A stretch of 64,000 bases of DNA, taken from positions 124,001 to 188,000 of the forward strand of contig NZ_FNNA01000002.1 of NCBI RefSeq assembly GCF_900106665.1, in the 5' to 3' direction. This DNA comes from Paracoccus sanguinis (GTDB lineage: Bacteria; Pseudomonadota; Alphaproteobacteria; Rhodobacterales; Rhodobacteraceae). Within the stretch, counting starts at the first letter, position 1, and every line of letters starts with the position of its first letter. A program made the translations under genes and the position numbers. The notes under the pieces were generated by a model. That model had not been told where the DNA came from. It searched no databases and saw only the letters and a program-made list of their open reading frames with translations. This document shows, piece after piece, positions 54,680 to 63,987 of the stretch.

Positions 54680-55102
54680 ATGACCCGCAACCTGACCCTG
54701 TCCCTGACGGCCGTGCTGGCCGGATCGCTGATGCTCTCGGCCTGCGGCACCCCGCAGGAGCAATGCGTCGCCCGCAACACGCGCGAGTATCGCGTCGTCT
54801 CGAACCTGCTGGCCGAGGTCGAGGGCAACCTCGCCCGCGGCTACGCCTGGCAGGAACGCGAGATCACCCGGACCGAGTGGCGCGACTGCCCGGTGGTGGT
54901 GCGCGACCGCGACGGCAACCCGCAGTGGCGCTCCCGCCCCTGCCTGCGCGACGTCTCGGACACCGAGCGCTTCCGCGTGGCCATCGACCCCGCGGCCGAA
55001 CGCCGCAAGGCCGAGAACCTGCGCCAGAGGCAGGCCGCGCTGCGCAGCCATGCCGAGGCCGCGGTCCGCGCCTGCCGCGAGGCCTTCCCCGAGCCGCGCT
55101 GA
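54680..55102 (+). CDS. Putative small lipoprotein
   Basis: A 140-residue exported protein with a signal peptide and lipobox (LSAC, cysteine near residue 22). The mature part has spaced cysteines (EQCVARNT, WRDCPVV, RPCLRDV and RACREAF) and many Arg/Glu residues, suggesting disulfide bonds. No family recognised. AGAGG lies ten bases before the ATG. Convergent with the RsmC-like gene. Confidence 0.72.
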   Translation: MTRNLTLSLTAVLAGSLMLSACGTPQEQCVARNTREYRVVSNLLAEVEGNLARGYAWQEREITRTEWRDCPVVVRDRDGNPQWRSRPCLRDVSDTERFRVAIDPAAERRKAENLRQRQAALRSHAEAAVRACREAFPEPR

Positions 55103-55105
55103 GCC

Positions 55106-56122
55106 TCAGCGCCGGCCCTTGGCGCGTCCCGCGGCGGGGCGACCGCCCGCCGACCGCCGCTGCCCGGCGCCGGTCGCGCTCAGCAGTTTGAAGCGGGAAT
55201 CGCCGCCGATCTCGGCCACCTCGGCGAAGCTCTCGGCCAGCACCGGCTCATACGGCAGGTGCCGGTTGGCGACCATCCACAGGCGCCCCGCGCCGGTCAG
55301 CAGCCCGGCCGCGGCGCGGATGAACTGCGCCCCGAGTTGCGGGTCGGAGGCCCGCCCGGCGTGGAACGGCGGGTTCATCACCACCCCGTTCACCGGCTCG
55401 GGCAGGCGGAAGCGGGTGGCGTCGGCCCAGTGGAACTGCGCCCGCGGATCACTGACGTTCCGCCGCGCGCAGTCGAGCGCCGTGTGGTCGGCCTCGACCA
55501 GATGCACCACCTGCACCCCCGGGCGGGCCAGCACCTGCGCCGCAAGCCAGCCCCAGCCGGCGCCGAGATCGACGACGCGCGAGGGCATCCGCTCGGGCAG
55601 ATGCGCGGCAAGCAGGACCGAGGCCGGGTCGGGGCCATCGGCCGAGAACACGCCCGGCCGCGTCACGAACCCGTCCACCACCGTCTCGCGCGCGGCCCAG
55701 TCGGCCGGCAGCCAGTCGCCCTCGGGGACGGTCAGGCGAAAGATCTTGCCATGCGCGCGGGACTGCACGTCCTCGACCGGGACCAGCGCCCTGAGGTCGC
55801 GCAGCATCGCGTCGATCCCGTCGGTCTTCTGCCCGTCGATCCAGAGCGGCGCGCCTGCCGGCAGCACCGCGGCCGCTGCCGCAACCCGCGCCCGCGCCTC
55901 GGCCCGCGCCCGCGGCATCACCACCACGGCCGCCTCGGCCGGGCCGATGATGTCCGGCGCCACCGTAAAGCCGGCCGCGGCCAACGCGTCGTGATCGGGG
56001 CGGAACCCCTGCGCGATGGTCACCCGCGCGGGGTCGAGCCCCGCCACGTCGCCCGGCCGCCCGCCGACGACGAGCAGCCGTCCCGCGGGCGGGTCGATCA
56101 GGTCGATCCGCGAGCCTGCCAC
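55106..56122 (-). CDS. RsmC-like class I SAM methyltransferase (rRNA small-subunit G methyltransferase family)
   Basis: A 338-residue protein with an N-terminal half of degenerate Rossmann fold (residues about 1-150) and a C-terminal catalytic half, the layout of RsmC/RlmG. SAM binding is in RVVDLGAGWGWLAAQVLA and the N6/N2-type catalytic motif is NGVVMNPPFHAGR. A basic C-terminal tail ([17 protein letters not shown]) follows. G1207 of 16S rRNA is the likely target by family; not proven. Confidence 0.88.
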   Translation of the reverse strand: MAGSRIDLIDPPAGRLLVVGGRPGDVAGLDPARVTIAQGFRPDHDALAAAGFTVAPDIIGPAEAAVVVMPRARAEARARVAAAAAVLPAGAPLWIDGQKTDGIDAMLRDLRALVPVEDVQSRAHGKIFRLTVPEGDWLPADWAARETVVDGFVTRPGVFSADGPDPASVLLAAHLPERMPSRVVDLGAGWGWLAAQVLARPGVQVVHLVEADHTALDCARRNVSDPRAQFHWADATRFRLPEPVNGVVMNPPFHAGRASDPQLGAQFIRAAAGLLTGAGRLWMVANRHLPYEPVLAESFAEVAEIGGDSRFKLLSATGAGQRRSAGGRPAAGRAKGRR

Positions 56123-56123
56123 G

Positions 56124-56471
56124 CTATTCCTTTTCCATCGTGCATTGCAGCGGGTGCTGCTGGCGGCGCGCCAGCTCCATCACCTGCGCGACCTTGGTCT
56201 CGGCCACCTCGTGCGAGAAGACGCCGACGACCGCGATCCCTTTGCGGTGGACGGTCAGCATGATCTCGATCGCCTGGGCGTGGGTCATGCCGAAGAGCCG
56301 CTCGAGGATGTGGACCACGAACTCCATCGGGGTGAAATCGTCGTTCAGCAGCAGGACCTTGTACATCGGCGGCCGCTGCGTCTTGGGCCGCGTCTTGACC
56401 GCCAGATCCTCGTCCCCATCGGTCCGGGTCGGCGGCTTGCCAAGGGTGATGGGGGTCGCGAAGCTTCGCAC
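56124..56471 (-). CDS. clpS: ClpS, ATP-dependent Clp protease adaptor
   Basis: A 115-residue N-recognin that hands N-end-rule substrates to ClpAP. The conserved core begins [19 protein letters not shown] and includes [19 protein letters not shown] and the final [16 protein letters not shown]. An ATG at 56528 would give 134 residues but has no ribosome site; the GTG at 56471 has AGGA nine bases upstream and gives the usual length, so I chose it. It ends two bases before the RsmC-like start. clpA is not adjacent. Confidence 0.85.
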   Translation of the reverse strand: MRSFATPITLGKPPTRTDGDEDLAVKTRPKTQRPPMYKVLLLNDDFTPMEFVVHILERLFGMTHAQAIEIMLTVHRKGIAVVGVFSHEVAETKVAQVMELARRQQHPLQCTMEKE

Positions 56472-56686
56472 GGCACGTCGTCCTGCAGGGATGGGGTCCG
56501 GGGGCAATATAGGGATCGGCGCGGGCATGAAAAGTCCACAGCCGCCGGCGGGTGGCCGCCGGTCGGGTTCTCGCGGCAAAAATCGGACAAATACGCGGTT
56601 TCCGCATCCGAGACCCCGTGCTATTGTCGGATCATTAACAAAGGGCGTGCAAGAAGAACGCGTCCGCGAGCAGAGAGACCGGGGCA

Positions 56687-58390
56687 GTGAACAGACTTTA
56701 CAAGACCCTCGTTGCGGGGTGGCTGGTGCTGATCGGCGCGATGATGCCGGGGGCGCTGTCCGCCGCACCCTTTGCAGCCTTCGTCATGGACGGGCGAACG
56801 GGCAAGGAAATCTATTCCCAGAATGCGGATGCGCGGCTGCACCCGGCCTCGCTGACCAAGATGATGACGCTCTACATGGCCTTCACCGCCATCGAGCGGG
56901 GTCAGGTGCGGCTCGATTCGCGCTTCACCGTCTCGACCCACGCCGCAAGCCAGCCGCCGTCACGGCTGGGCCTGCGCCCGGGCCAGCAGATCGAGCTGCG
57001 CTACCTGATCCGCGCCGCGGCGGTCAAATCCGCCAACGACGCGGCGACGGTGATCGGCGAGGGGCTGGCCGGGTCCGAGGCGCAGTTCGGCGCCCAGATG
57101 ACCCAGATGGCGCGCGCGCTGGGGATGCGGAACTCGAACTTCCGCAACGCCAACGGGCTGACGCAAGAGGGGCATTACTCGAGCGCCCGCGACCTCAGCA
57201 TCCTCGGGCGGCGGCTGTTCTATGATTTCCCGCAGTATTACTCGATCTTCTCGCGCCGCACGGCCGATGCGGGCGTCGCAACGGTCGCCAGCACGAACAA
57301 GCGGTTCCTCGACAGCTATGCGGGCGCGGACGGGATCAAGACCGGCTACACGCGGGCGGCGGGCTTCAACCTGACGGCCTCGGCGCAGCGCGGGTCCAAG
57401 CGGATCATCGCCACGGTGCTGGGCGGGCAGTCCACGGCGCAGCGCAATGCGGTGATGGCGCAGCTGCTGGATGCGGGCTTCGGCCGGGCGCCGGCGCAGG
57501 TGCGCGAGATCCGGCCCGAGGCGCCGGCCTATCTCGCCGACAAGAAGCGCGTGGTGAAGGTTGCGCGCGCCGCCCCCGAGGCGCAGGCGCCGGTGGCGAC
57601 CGCCCGCCCGGTGCGCGGCTCGACAGTGGCGCTGGCGGCGGTCCCGGTCGCGGTGCCCGCGCAGCCCAAGGCCACCGCGCGGGTCGCCGCGGCGCCGTCC
57701 GCCGACGCGCAGGCCGAAGCGGTGGCGGGCGCCGTTGCTGCGGGCCGCGTGGCGGGCGCGCGCCCCTCGCGCCGTCCCGACGAAGCCCCGGCGGCGGTGA
57801 AGGTGGCCGAGGCCCCTGCCCCCGCCGACCCCAAGCCCGCGGCCGAGGCCGCCGCGCCCCGCGTCGCCAGCGTCTCGGCCGACCGACCCACCCGCGCGCC
57901 GCGGAAGGGCGCCGACGCCTCGGCCGACCCCGCCCCTGCGGCGACCGGCAAGGCAGCCAAGGCCAAGGCGCCCCGCACCCCCGGCTCAACCTTCGCAGCG
58001 GAGGCAGCGCCGGCGCCTGCAGCGGACACGAAGCTCGCCCGGTCGGCCAAGCCGGTGCGCAAGTCCGACACGGTGATCCTCGCCGCGATGGAGGAAGAAG
58101 AGGGTGACCGCTCCGAGCCCGAGGCGACCGAGATCGTCTCGCGCCCCTCGACCGGTCGCGGCAAGTTCGCGATCAACGTCGGGCGCTTCAAGACCAAGGC
58201 CGAGGCCGAGCAGCTTCTGCTGCGGCTTGCCCTGCAGGAGAGCGCGGTGCTCGACAGCGCCACGCGGCGCGTCGGCAATACTCCGAAAGGGTGGGAGGCG
58301 ACCTTCACCGGCCTCTCGCGTGACAGCGCCCGTCTGGCCTGCGACAAGCTCGCGGCCCGCTCGCAGCGGTGCCGGGTGCTGGGGAATTGA
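56687..58390 (+). CDS. D-alanyl-D-alanine carboxypeptidase with SPOR domain
   Basis: A 567-residue periplasmic penicillin-binding protein. Signal peptide about 1-26 (ending ALSA), then a serine D,D-carboxypeptidase fold (about 27-275) with SLTK, the SAN motif and KTGYT. The linker (about 290-480) is Ala/Pro-rich. The last 75 residues ([20 protein letters not shown] onward) form a SPOR peptidoglycan-binding domain. It trims the pentapeptide D-Ala; a SPOR domain suggests action at the septum on denuded glycans. Start is GTG. A strong terminator follows at 58416-58449. Confidence 0.93.
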   Translation: MNRLYKTLVAGWLVLIGAMMPGALSAAPFAAFVMDGRTGKEIYSQNADARLHPASLTKMMTLYMAFTAIERGQVRLDSRFTVSTHAASQPPSRLGLRPGQQIELRYLIRAAAVKSANDAATVIGEGLAGSEAQFGAQMTQMARALGMRNSNFRNANGLTQEGHYSSARDLSILGRRLFYDFPQYYSIFSRRTADAGVATVASTNKRFLDSYAGADGIKTGYTRAAGFNLTASAQRGSKRIIATVLGGQSTAQRNAVMAQLLDAGFGRAPAQVREIRPEAPAYLADKKRVVKVARAAPEAQAPVATARPVRGSTVALAAVPVAVPAQPKATARVAAAPSADAQAEAVAGAVAAGRVAGARPSRRPDEAPAAVKVAEAPAPADPKPAAEAAAPRVASVSADRPTRAPRKGADASADPAPAATGKAAKAKAPRTPGSTFAAEAAPAPAADTKLARSAKPVRKSDTVILAAMEEEEGDRSEPEATEIVSRPSTGRGKFAINVGRFKTKAEAEQLLLRLALQESAVLDSATRRVGNTPKGWEATFTGLSRDSARLACDKLAARSQRCRVLGN

Positions 58391-58415
58391 GCGCCCCGCC
58401 AGAGTGACGAGCGTG

Positions 58416-58449
58416 AGGCCCGGACGCGTTGTCCGGGCCTTTTGTTTTT
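58416..58449 (+). terminator. Rho-independent terminator of the D,D-carboxypeptidase gene
   Basis: AGGCCCGGA (58416-58424) pairs with TCCGGGCCT (58432-58440) around a seven-base loop, followed by TTTGTTTTT. A textbook intrinsic terminator, 26 bases after the stop codon. Confidence 0.9.
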
Positions 58450-59239
58450 GGGGTGAGGAGCGGGGAGGCTGGGTTGGGACGGCCCCGTCTTTAGAGGGCG
58501 CGGGGCGCCGGAGCGTGACCTGAACTTAGGCTTGCTGAGTCCCGGAGATGGCATCGGTTGGGCAGGACGACCAGTGGATCACGCGCAGAGGAGCGGCGAC
58601 GTCGCGGGGCCCGTCGCGGCTGGGGGTGAGCCGTGAGGTGTTAGACCCGGTAGATGTCGCCTAGTCGAGGCGGACGGGACATGACGTTCGTGCCGAAGGA
58701 ACCTGCTTCATAGTGCTGGCCAAGCCGAGAGAGCGCGGCGCTACGGGAGCGCCGCGCTGAACCGCGCTTGCCAGTTATTGTATCGCTCCGGTGGCAACCC
58801 GGCAGAAAAGCGCAGGCCGCGCTCGGATCGGTTCACCGCCTGACCAGCGAGTTCCGACCATCGGGCCGCGCGACGATCCGGCAGGAAAGCGTACGGGTTC
58901 TCGTGAAGCACCGCGTCCGTCAGAACGTTACCTTTTCCATCAAGGGCAGGGGTGCGCGGATGACGCGGTCAGAGAAAGGCAAAGCCGCAGAGGTCTCGGT
59001 ACGCCATCGCGCAACCCCAGCCCTAAAATGCTAGGGCGCTTATTACGGGCCAGGATGAACCAAACGGCGCCAGACCATCAACCTTTTGCCCGTCCCTTGC
59101 TCCGCACACCCCCGGTCGCCTAACCCGTGTCTATCGAAGCAAGGATGGCCGTCAGCGGCTTCGCCGACCTGCCTGATGCACGGCGAGCGGGTGGAGGGCG
59201 CACCCAAACTGGACCGCCATCCCGCTCCGCCCCCTGCCC
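58450..59239. other. 790-bp region without a convincing gene
   Basis: Between the carboxypeptidase terminator and ccoS. Stops are scattered in every frame, and the short ORFs present have no ribosome site or family likeness. A perfect 11-base-pair hairpin with a five-base loop lies at 58732-58758 (AGCGCGGCGCT-ACGGG-AGCGCCGCGCT) without a following T-tract. The region looks less GC-rich than its neighbours. A decayed insertion or an unrecognised RNA is possible. Confidence 0.5.
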
Positions 59240-59398
59240 TCACGGCTTCGGCTTGTCGTCCCACTCGCTGCTGAGGATGCGCGCGGCATCACCCTTGGGG
59301 TCCTCATACTGGCGGTTCCGCAAGGACCACAGGAACGCCGCGAGGCCGAGCGCGCCGAGGCCCAGCGAAGCGGGGATGAGGAAGATCAGCACGTCCAT
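59240..59398 (-). CDS. ccoS: Cytochrome cbb3 oxidase maturation protein CcoS
   Basis: A 52-residue protein, too short for many gene callers. It begins MDVLIFLIPASLGLGALGLA with one membrane helix, then carries NRQYEDPKGDAARILS, the conserved part of CcoS/FixS, needed for loading cofactors into cbb3 oxidase. Its ATG overlaps the ccoI stop as TGATG. It closes the ccoGHIS cluster. Confidence 0.92.
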   Translation of the reverse strand: MDVLIFLIPASLGLGALGLAAFLWSLRNRQYEDPKGDAARILSSEWDDKPKP

Positions 59399-61581
59399 CA
59401 GCGCACCCTCAAGGCATTCAGCGTCACGCTGATCGAGCTCAGCGACATCGCCAGCGCCGCGAGCAGCGGCGTCGCCAGCCCGGCCACCGCCACCGGCACC
59501 GCGACGATGTTGTAGAGGATCGACAGCGCGAAGTTCTCGCGGATGCGCAACGCCGCCGAGCGGGCGACGTGCACCGCCTCGGCCACAGGCCCCAGCGCGC
59601 TGCCCATCAGCACCATGTCCGAGGCCACCCGCGCGGCATCGAGCGCGCTAGCCGGCGAGATCGAGGCATGCGCCCCGGCCAGCGCGGCGGTGTCGTTCAG
59701 CCCGTCGCCGACCATCAGCACCTTGTGTCCCTCGGCCGCGAGCGCCGCGACCGCCGCCGCCTTGTCCTGCGGCGTCATCCCGGCGCGCCAGTCGTCGATC
59801 CCGAGCTCCTCCGCGATGGCGCCCGCCGCCCCAGCAGCATCGCCCGAAAGCATCATGACCCGCAGCCCCTGCTTGCGCAGCGACGCGATGGTGGCCGCGG
59901 CGCCCGGTCGCAGGCTATCGGCGAAGTCGATCCGCCACACCCGCTCGCCGATCCGCAGCCAGCTTGCCGCGCCCTGGGCGTCCTCGCCGGTCCCGGCCCA
60001 GTCGGCGCGGCCCAGCCGCACCGTTTCGCCGCTCCAGCGCGCCTCGACGCCGTAGCCGGGCCGTTCGCGCAACCCGTCCAGCCGCGCCGGCGCGACCTCG
60101 AGCGCCCCGGCCAGCGCCCGCGACAGCGGGTGCGCCGAACCGCCCGCGAGCGCCGCCGCGACCGCCTGCGCCTCGGGCGGCAGCGCCGCCGCCACCACCC
60201 GCGGCGTGCCCATCGTGAGGGTGCCGGTCTTATCGAAGACAACCGTATCGACCTCGGCCAGCCGCTCGAGCGCGGTGCCGTCCTTGATCAGCAGCCCGCG
60301 CCGGAACAGCCGCCCCGAGGCCGCCGTGACCACGGCCGGCACCGCGAGACCCAGCGCGCAGGGGCAGGTGATGATCAGCACCGCGGCCGCCACGTTCAGC
60401 GCCACCCGCGCGTCGCGGGTGATCCAGAGCCAGCCGAGGAAGCTCGACAGCGCCATGAGGTGGACGACCGGCGCATAGGCGCGGCTCGCCCGGTCGGCGA
60501 CCGAGGTATAGCGCCCCCGCGCCGACTCCGCCGCCGCGACCAGCGCGGTCAGCCGCGCCAGCGAGCTGTCGCGCCCCGCCGCCGTGACGCGCAGAGTCAG
60601 GGGGCCGGTCAGGTTGACCTCGCCCGCCGAGAGCTCGGCCCCGGGCCGCGCGGCCACGGGGGCCGACTCGCCGGTCAGCAGCGAGCGGTCGATCTCGGAC
60701 GCGCCCTCAGTCACCACCCCGTCGGCCGCCACCCGCGCCCCGGGTCGCACGAGGATCAGGTCGCCCGGAACGAGGTCGGCCACCCGCACCTCGACCGGCG
60801 CGCCATCCTCGAGCCGCAGCGCGCGCGGCACCTCGAGCGCGGTCAGCTCTTCGGCGGCCGAGCGTGCGACGGCCCGGGTGCGATAGTCGAGATAGCGCCC
60901 GACGAGCAGGAAGAAGCACAGCATCACCGCCGCGTCGAAATAGGCGTGATGCCCCGAATGCAGCGTCTCGAAGACCGAAATCGCGCTGGCGAGGATCAGC
61001 GCCAGCGAGATCGGCACGTCCATCCCCAGCCGCCCGGCCCGTAGCGCCCGCCAGGCGCTCGAGAAGAACGGCTGCCCGGCAAAGGCCACGGTCGGCAGCG
61101 CGATGGCGCCGGAAATGAAGTGGAACATGTCCCGCGTCGCGTCGTCGGCCCCGGACCAGACGGCGACGGACAGGATCATAATGTTCATCATGGCAAAGCC
61201 CGACACCCCGATCCGCATCAGGATGTCGCGCCCCTGCCGGTCGGCGGCGGTCGCGGTCAGGGCGGCGGGATCGAGCTCGAAGGCCTCATAGCCGATCCGG
61301 TCGAGCGCCGGGATCAGGTCGGCGGCCGCCACCCCCGCTTCGGCATCCACCACCACGCGGCGCAGCGACAGGTTCACGCGCGCGGCGTGGACGCCGGGCT
61401 GGGCCGTCAGCACCCGCTCGACATCGGTGATGCAGGTCGCGCAATGGACGGCGGGGACCGACAGCATGATGTCGCCGCGCACCGGGTCGGGACGCCCGAT
61501 CCGGCCCGCGAGCGGCGCCACGTCACAGGCGGGGCAGGCGCTCAGCCGCGCCTCGTACCCTTGAGCGGCGGCATCCGTCAT
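59398..61581 (-). CDS. ccoI: CcoI/FixI copper-transporting P-type ATPase
   Basis: A 727-residue P1B-type ATPase that supplies copper for the cbb3 oxidase active site. An N-terminal metal-binding region has CPACD and CATC (AVHCATCITDVE). The membrane CPC motif is ITCPCALGLA, the phosphorylation site VFDKTGTLTMGTP and the TGES segment is RSLLTGESAPV. The C-terminal GDGLNDTAALAGAHASIS is conserved. ATG 61581 overlaps the ccoH stop as TGATG; a longer upstream frame would run into ccoH. Confidence 0.96.
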   Translation of the reverse strand: MTDAAAQGYEARLSACPACDVAPLAGRIGRPDPVRGDIMLSVPAVHCATCITDVERVLTAQPGVHAARVNLSLRRVVVDAEAGVAAADLIPALDRIGYEAFELDPAALTATAADRQGRDILMRIGVSGFAMMNIMILSVAVWSGADDATRDMFHFISGAIALPTVAFAGQPFFSSAWRALRAGRLGMDVPISLALILASAISVFETLHSGHHAYFDAAVMLCFFLLVGRYLDYRTRAVARSAAEELTALEVPRALRLEDGAPVEVRVADLVPGDLILVRPGARVAADGVVTEGASEIDRSLLTGESAPVAARPGAELSAGEVNLTGPLTLRVTAAGRDSSLARLTALVAAAESARGRYTSVADRASRAYAPVVHLMALSSFLGWLWITRDARVALNVAAAVLIITCPCALGLAVPAVVTAASGRLFRRGLLIKDGTALERLAEVDTVVFDKTGTLTMGTPRVVAAALPPEAQAVAAALAGGSAHPLSRALAGALEVAPARLDGLRERPGYGVEARWSGETVRLGRADWAGTGEDAQGAASWLRIGERVWRIDFADSLRPGAAATIASLRKQGLRVMMLSGDAAGAAGAIAEELGIDDWRAGMTPQDKAAAVAALAAEGHKVLMVGDGLNDTAALAGAHASISPASALDAARVASDMVLMGSALGPVAEAVHVARSAALRIRENFALSILYNIVAVPVAVAGLATPLLAALAMSLSSISVTLNALRVR

Positions 61582-62132
61582 CACTTCACCTCGGCGCCGG
61601 CATAATGGTCGATCCGCTGCCGGAATACGGTCCCGTCCCCGGCTTCCGCGGTGATATGGATGTTCCACAGCCCCGGCGCCAGCGTCAGCGGCGCCCGGAA
61701 CACGCCGCCGGCGTAGGTGAAGACCGGGGTCTGGTCGTCGCGGACATGGGTGGGGCGGCCCACCGTGGCGCTGAGCGTCCGCACCCGCGCCGGGTGGCCG
61801 TCGCGGTCGCGGATGGCCAGCGTCAGCTCGTGCCCGTCATAGTCCGGCGTCACCGTCCAGCCGAGCTTGTCCTGCGCCGCCCGCTCGCGGTCGAAGCGCT
61901 GCGAGGCGACATAGGAGTTCGTCGTCTCGAGCCCCGGGAAGGTCTGGACCGCCTGCGTGGCGAGCCAGATGTTGATGCCGATGATGACCCCGAACATGCC
62001 CACGGCAAAGCCGAGCATGTGCCGGCCGGTGAAGTTCCGGCTGAGCGAGAACAGCAGGAACGGCAGCCCGAAGATCGCCGCGACCCCGAGGATGAGGCCG
62101 TAGGGGCCGACGGTGGAGAGCACGGCACCCAT
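61581..62132 (-). CDS. ccoH: CcoH/FixH cbb3 oxidase assembly protein
   Basis: A 183-residue protein with two hydrophobic helices near the N-terminus (about residues 7-24 and 38-58) and a periplasmic-type domain (TNSYVASQRFDRERAAQDKL, LAPGLWNIHITAEAGDG) of the FixH family, which aids cbb3 assembly. Coupled to ccoG upstream and ccoI downstream by TGATG overlaps. Confidence 0.92.
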   Translation of the reverse strand: MGAVLSTVGPYGLILGVAAIFGLPFLLFSLSRNFTGRHMLGFAVGMFGVIIGINIWLATQAVQTFPGLETTNSYVASQRFDRERAAQDKLGWTVTPDYDGHELTLAIRDRDGHPARVRTLSATVGRPTHVRDDQTPVFTYAGGVFRAPLTLAPGLWNIHITAEAGDGTVFRQRIDHYAGAEVK

Positions 62133-63592
62133 CAGCGGTCGGTCCCGTGGAAGACGGTGCCCACGGTGGCCCGGCGGTGCGAGGTGGTGTCCTCGATCCA
62201 CATGGTCACCGGCGTCTGTCCGCCCGTCGCCAACGCCGAGGCGGGCTCGGCGGTCAGGTAGACGCGCTGCTCGAAGGTGGCGTCCTGGTTGACCGTCACG
62301 GTCCCCGGCTCGCCCTCGAGCGTCACCGCCAGCCCCGGGATCGGCGCGCCGTTGGCGTCGCCCGCCCCGATGGCGAAGGTCTTGACCTCGCCCTGCTTGT
62401 TGCGCAGCCGCATCTCGTAGGTGTTGCGGATCGAGCCGTCCGACATGGTGACGAACAGCGGGCTGCGCACCGGCGAGACGTTGAGGTCATAGGGCGAGCG
62501 CATGAACAGCGCCACGATCAGGCCCACCCCGATCGCCCCCCAGAGCGTGAAATAGAGCAGCGTCCGCGGCCGCAGCACGTGGCGCCAGAGCGAGGCGCCC
62601 TCGTGCCCGGTCTTCTCGGCGCTTTCGTCCTTGAGCGCCATATAGTCGATCAGGCCGCGCGGCTTGCCGATCTTGGCCATGATGTCGTCGCAGGCGTCGA
62701 TGCAGAGCGCGCAGGTGATGCACTCGAGCTGCTGGCCGTCGCGGATGTCGATGCCCATCGGACAGACGTTCACGCAGGCATAGCAGTCGATGCAGTCGCC
62801 CTTTTCGCCGGGCGGCACGTCGGACTTGGTGCGCTCGTCCTTGCGGATCTTGCCGCGCGGCTCGCCCCGCCACTCGCGGTAGGCGACGGTCAGCGTGTCC
62901 TCGTCCATCATCGCGCCCTGGATGCGCGGCCAGGGGCAGGCGTAGATGCAGATCTGCTCGCGCGCGAAGCCGCCGAAGAAGAAGGTGGTGGCGGTCATGA
63001 TGGCGATGGTGGTGTAGGCGACCGGGTGCGCATGGCCGGTCACAAGGTCGCGCAGCAGCGTCGGCGCGTCGGCGAAGTAGAACACCCACGCCCCGCCGGT
63101 CAGCAGGCCGATCAGCAGCCAGAGCGTCCACTTCGTCACCCTGAGCCGCGCCTTCCTTGCGTCCCACGGCTGGTTGTAAAGGCGGATGCGGGCGTTGCGG
63201 TCGCCCTCGACCCAGCGCTCGACGAGGATGAAGAGGTCGGTCCACACGGTCTGCGGGCAGGCGTAGCCGCACCAGACCCGGCCCAGCGCCGAGGTGAAGA
63301 GAAACAGCCCGAGCCCGGCCATGATCAAGAGGCCCGCGACGAAGTAGAACTCGTGCGGCCAGATCTCGATCCAGAAGAAGAAGAAGCGGCGGTTGGCGAG
63401 GTCCACGAGCACCGCCTGATCGGGCAGGCCCGGGCCGCGGTCCCACCTGATCCAGGGCGTGATGTAGTAGATGCCGAGGGTGAGTGCCATCAGCACCCAT
63501 TTCAGGTTGCGGAACGTCCCCGAGACGCGGCGCGGAAAGATCGGCTCGCGCGCGGCGTAGAGCCGCGGGGGTTCATTTTCGACACTCGACAT
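62132..63592 (-). CDS. ccoG: CcoG/FixG polyferredoxin, cbb3 oxidase maturation
   Basis: A 486-residue membrane protein with several helices and two 4Fe-4S motifs (CIDCYACVNVCPMGID and CITCALCIDACDDI). It reduces copper for delivery to the cbb3 oxidase. The C-terminal part (about 370-486) is an Ig-like FixG domain with TMSDGSIRNTYEMRLRNKQG. It starts at ATG 63592 and heads the GHIS series. Confidence 0.95.
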   Translation of the reverse strand: MSSVENEPPRLYAAREPIFPRRVSGTFRNLKWVLMALTLGIYYITPWIRWDRGPGLPDQAVLVDLANRRFFFFWIEIWPHEFYFVAGLLIMAGLGLFLFTSALGRVWCGYACPQTVWTDLFILVERWVEGDRNARIRLYNQPWDARKARLRVTKWTLWLLIGLLTGGAWVFYFADAPTLLRDLVTGHAHPVAYTTIAIMTATTFFFGGFAREQICIYACPWPRIQGAMMDEDTLTVAYREWRGEPRGKIRKDERTKSDVPPGEKGDCIDCYACVNVCPMGIDIRDGQQLECITCALCIDACDDIMAKIGKPRGLIDYMALKDESAEKTGHEGASLWRHVLRPRTLLYFTLWGAIGVGLIVALFMRSPYDLNVSPVRSPLFVTMSDGSIRNTYEMRLRNKQGEVKTFAIGAGDANGAPIPGLAVTLEGEPGTVTVNQDATFEQRVYLTAEPASALATGGQTPVTMWIEDTTSHRRATVGTVFHGTDR

Positions 63593-63957
63593 GGACTTCT
63601 CCTGCCCGGCGTGGGCCGATCCTGGGTGGCGAGGACGGACCCGCCAGCGAACGGGCCAGAGCAGGCCCGGCGTTCATATAAGCCATCCGCGATGCGTCTG
63701 AGAGGGACGGTTTGTCGCACATGGGAGGCCCGGTCTTCTTGCGCGGCCGCGCGGGGGTGGCGCGGGTCGCCGCAAGTCTGCCATGCGGGCGGTGGTGGGG
63801 AAAGCGTTAACGCGGCGTTTCCGGGGTGGGTGATGGCGCGAGCGCCAGCGTCACGCGCGCCTGGCCACGGCGCCGTGACATCAGGGCACTGGGTGAAAAC
63901 GCCGAAGGACGACCCCCGAGTGATGTAGCCGTCTCAATGCGGCGAAGGCGACCTCGT
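63593..63957. other. Upstream region of ccoG
   Basis: These 365 bases separate ccoG from the terminator at the right edge. I looked for FNR-type TTGAT-N4-ATCAA sites, expected before cbb3 genes, and found none in the visible part. No ORF seems real. ccoG may have its own promoter here. Confidence 0.4.
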
Positions 63958-63987
63958 AAAAAAAAGAACGGCGGCTGCACGCCGCCG
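63958..63987 (-). terminator. Rho-independent terminator of a minus-strand gene beyond the window
   Basis: CGGCGGC (63969-63975) pairs with GCCGCCG (63981-63987) around TGCAC, and on the minus strand a run of eight T follows (63965-63958, after GTTC or TTC). It would end the transcript of the next gene to the right, most likely the ccoNOQP operon given the neighbouring ccoGHIS, but that gene lies outside the window. Confidence 0.75.

Noticed and set aside
58545..58700. Short ORF fragments suggesting an insertion-sequence remnant
   Set aside because: No terminal inverted repeats, no direct repeats and no transposase motif could be identified by eye.
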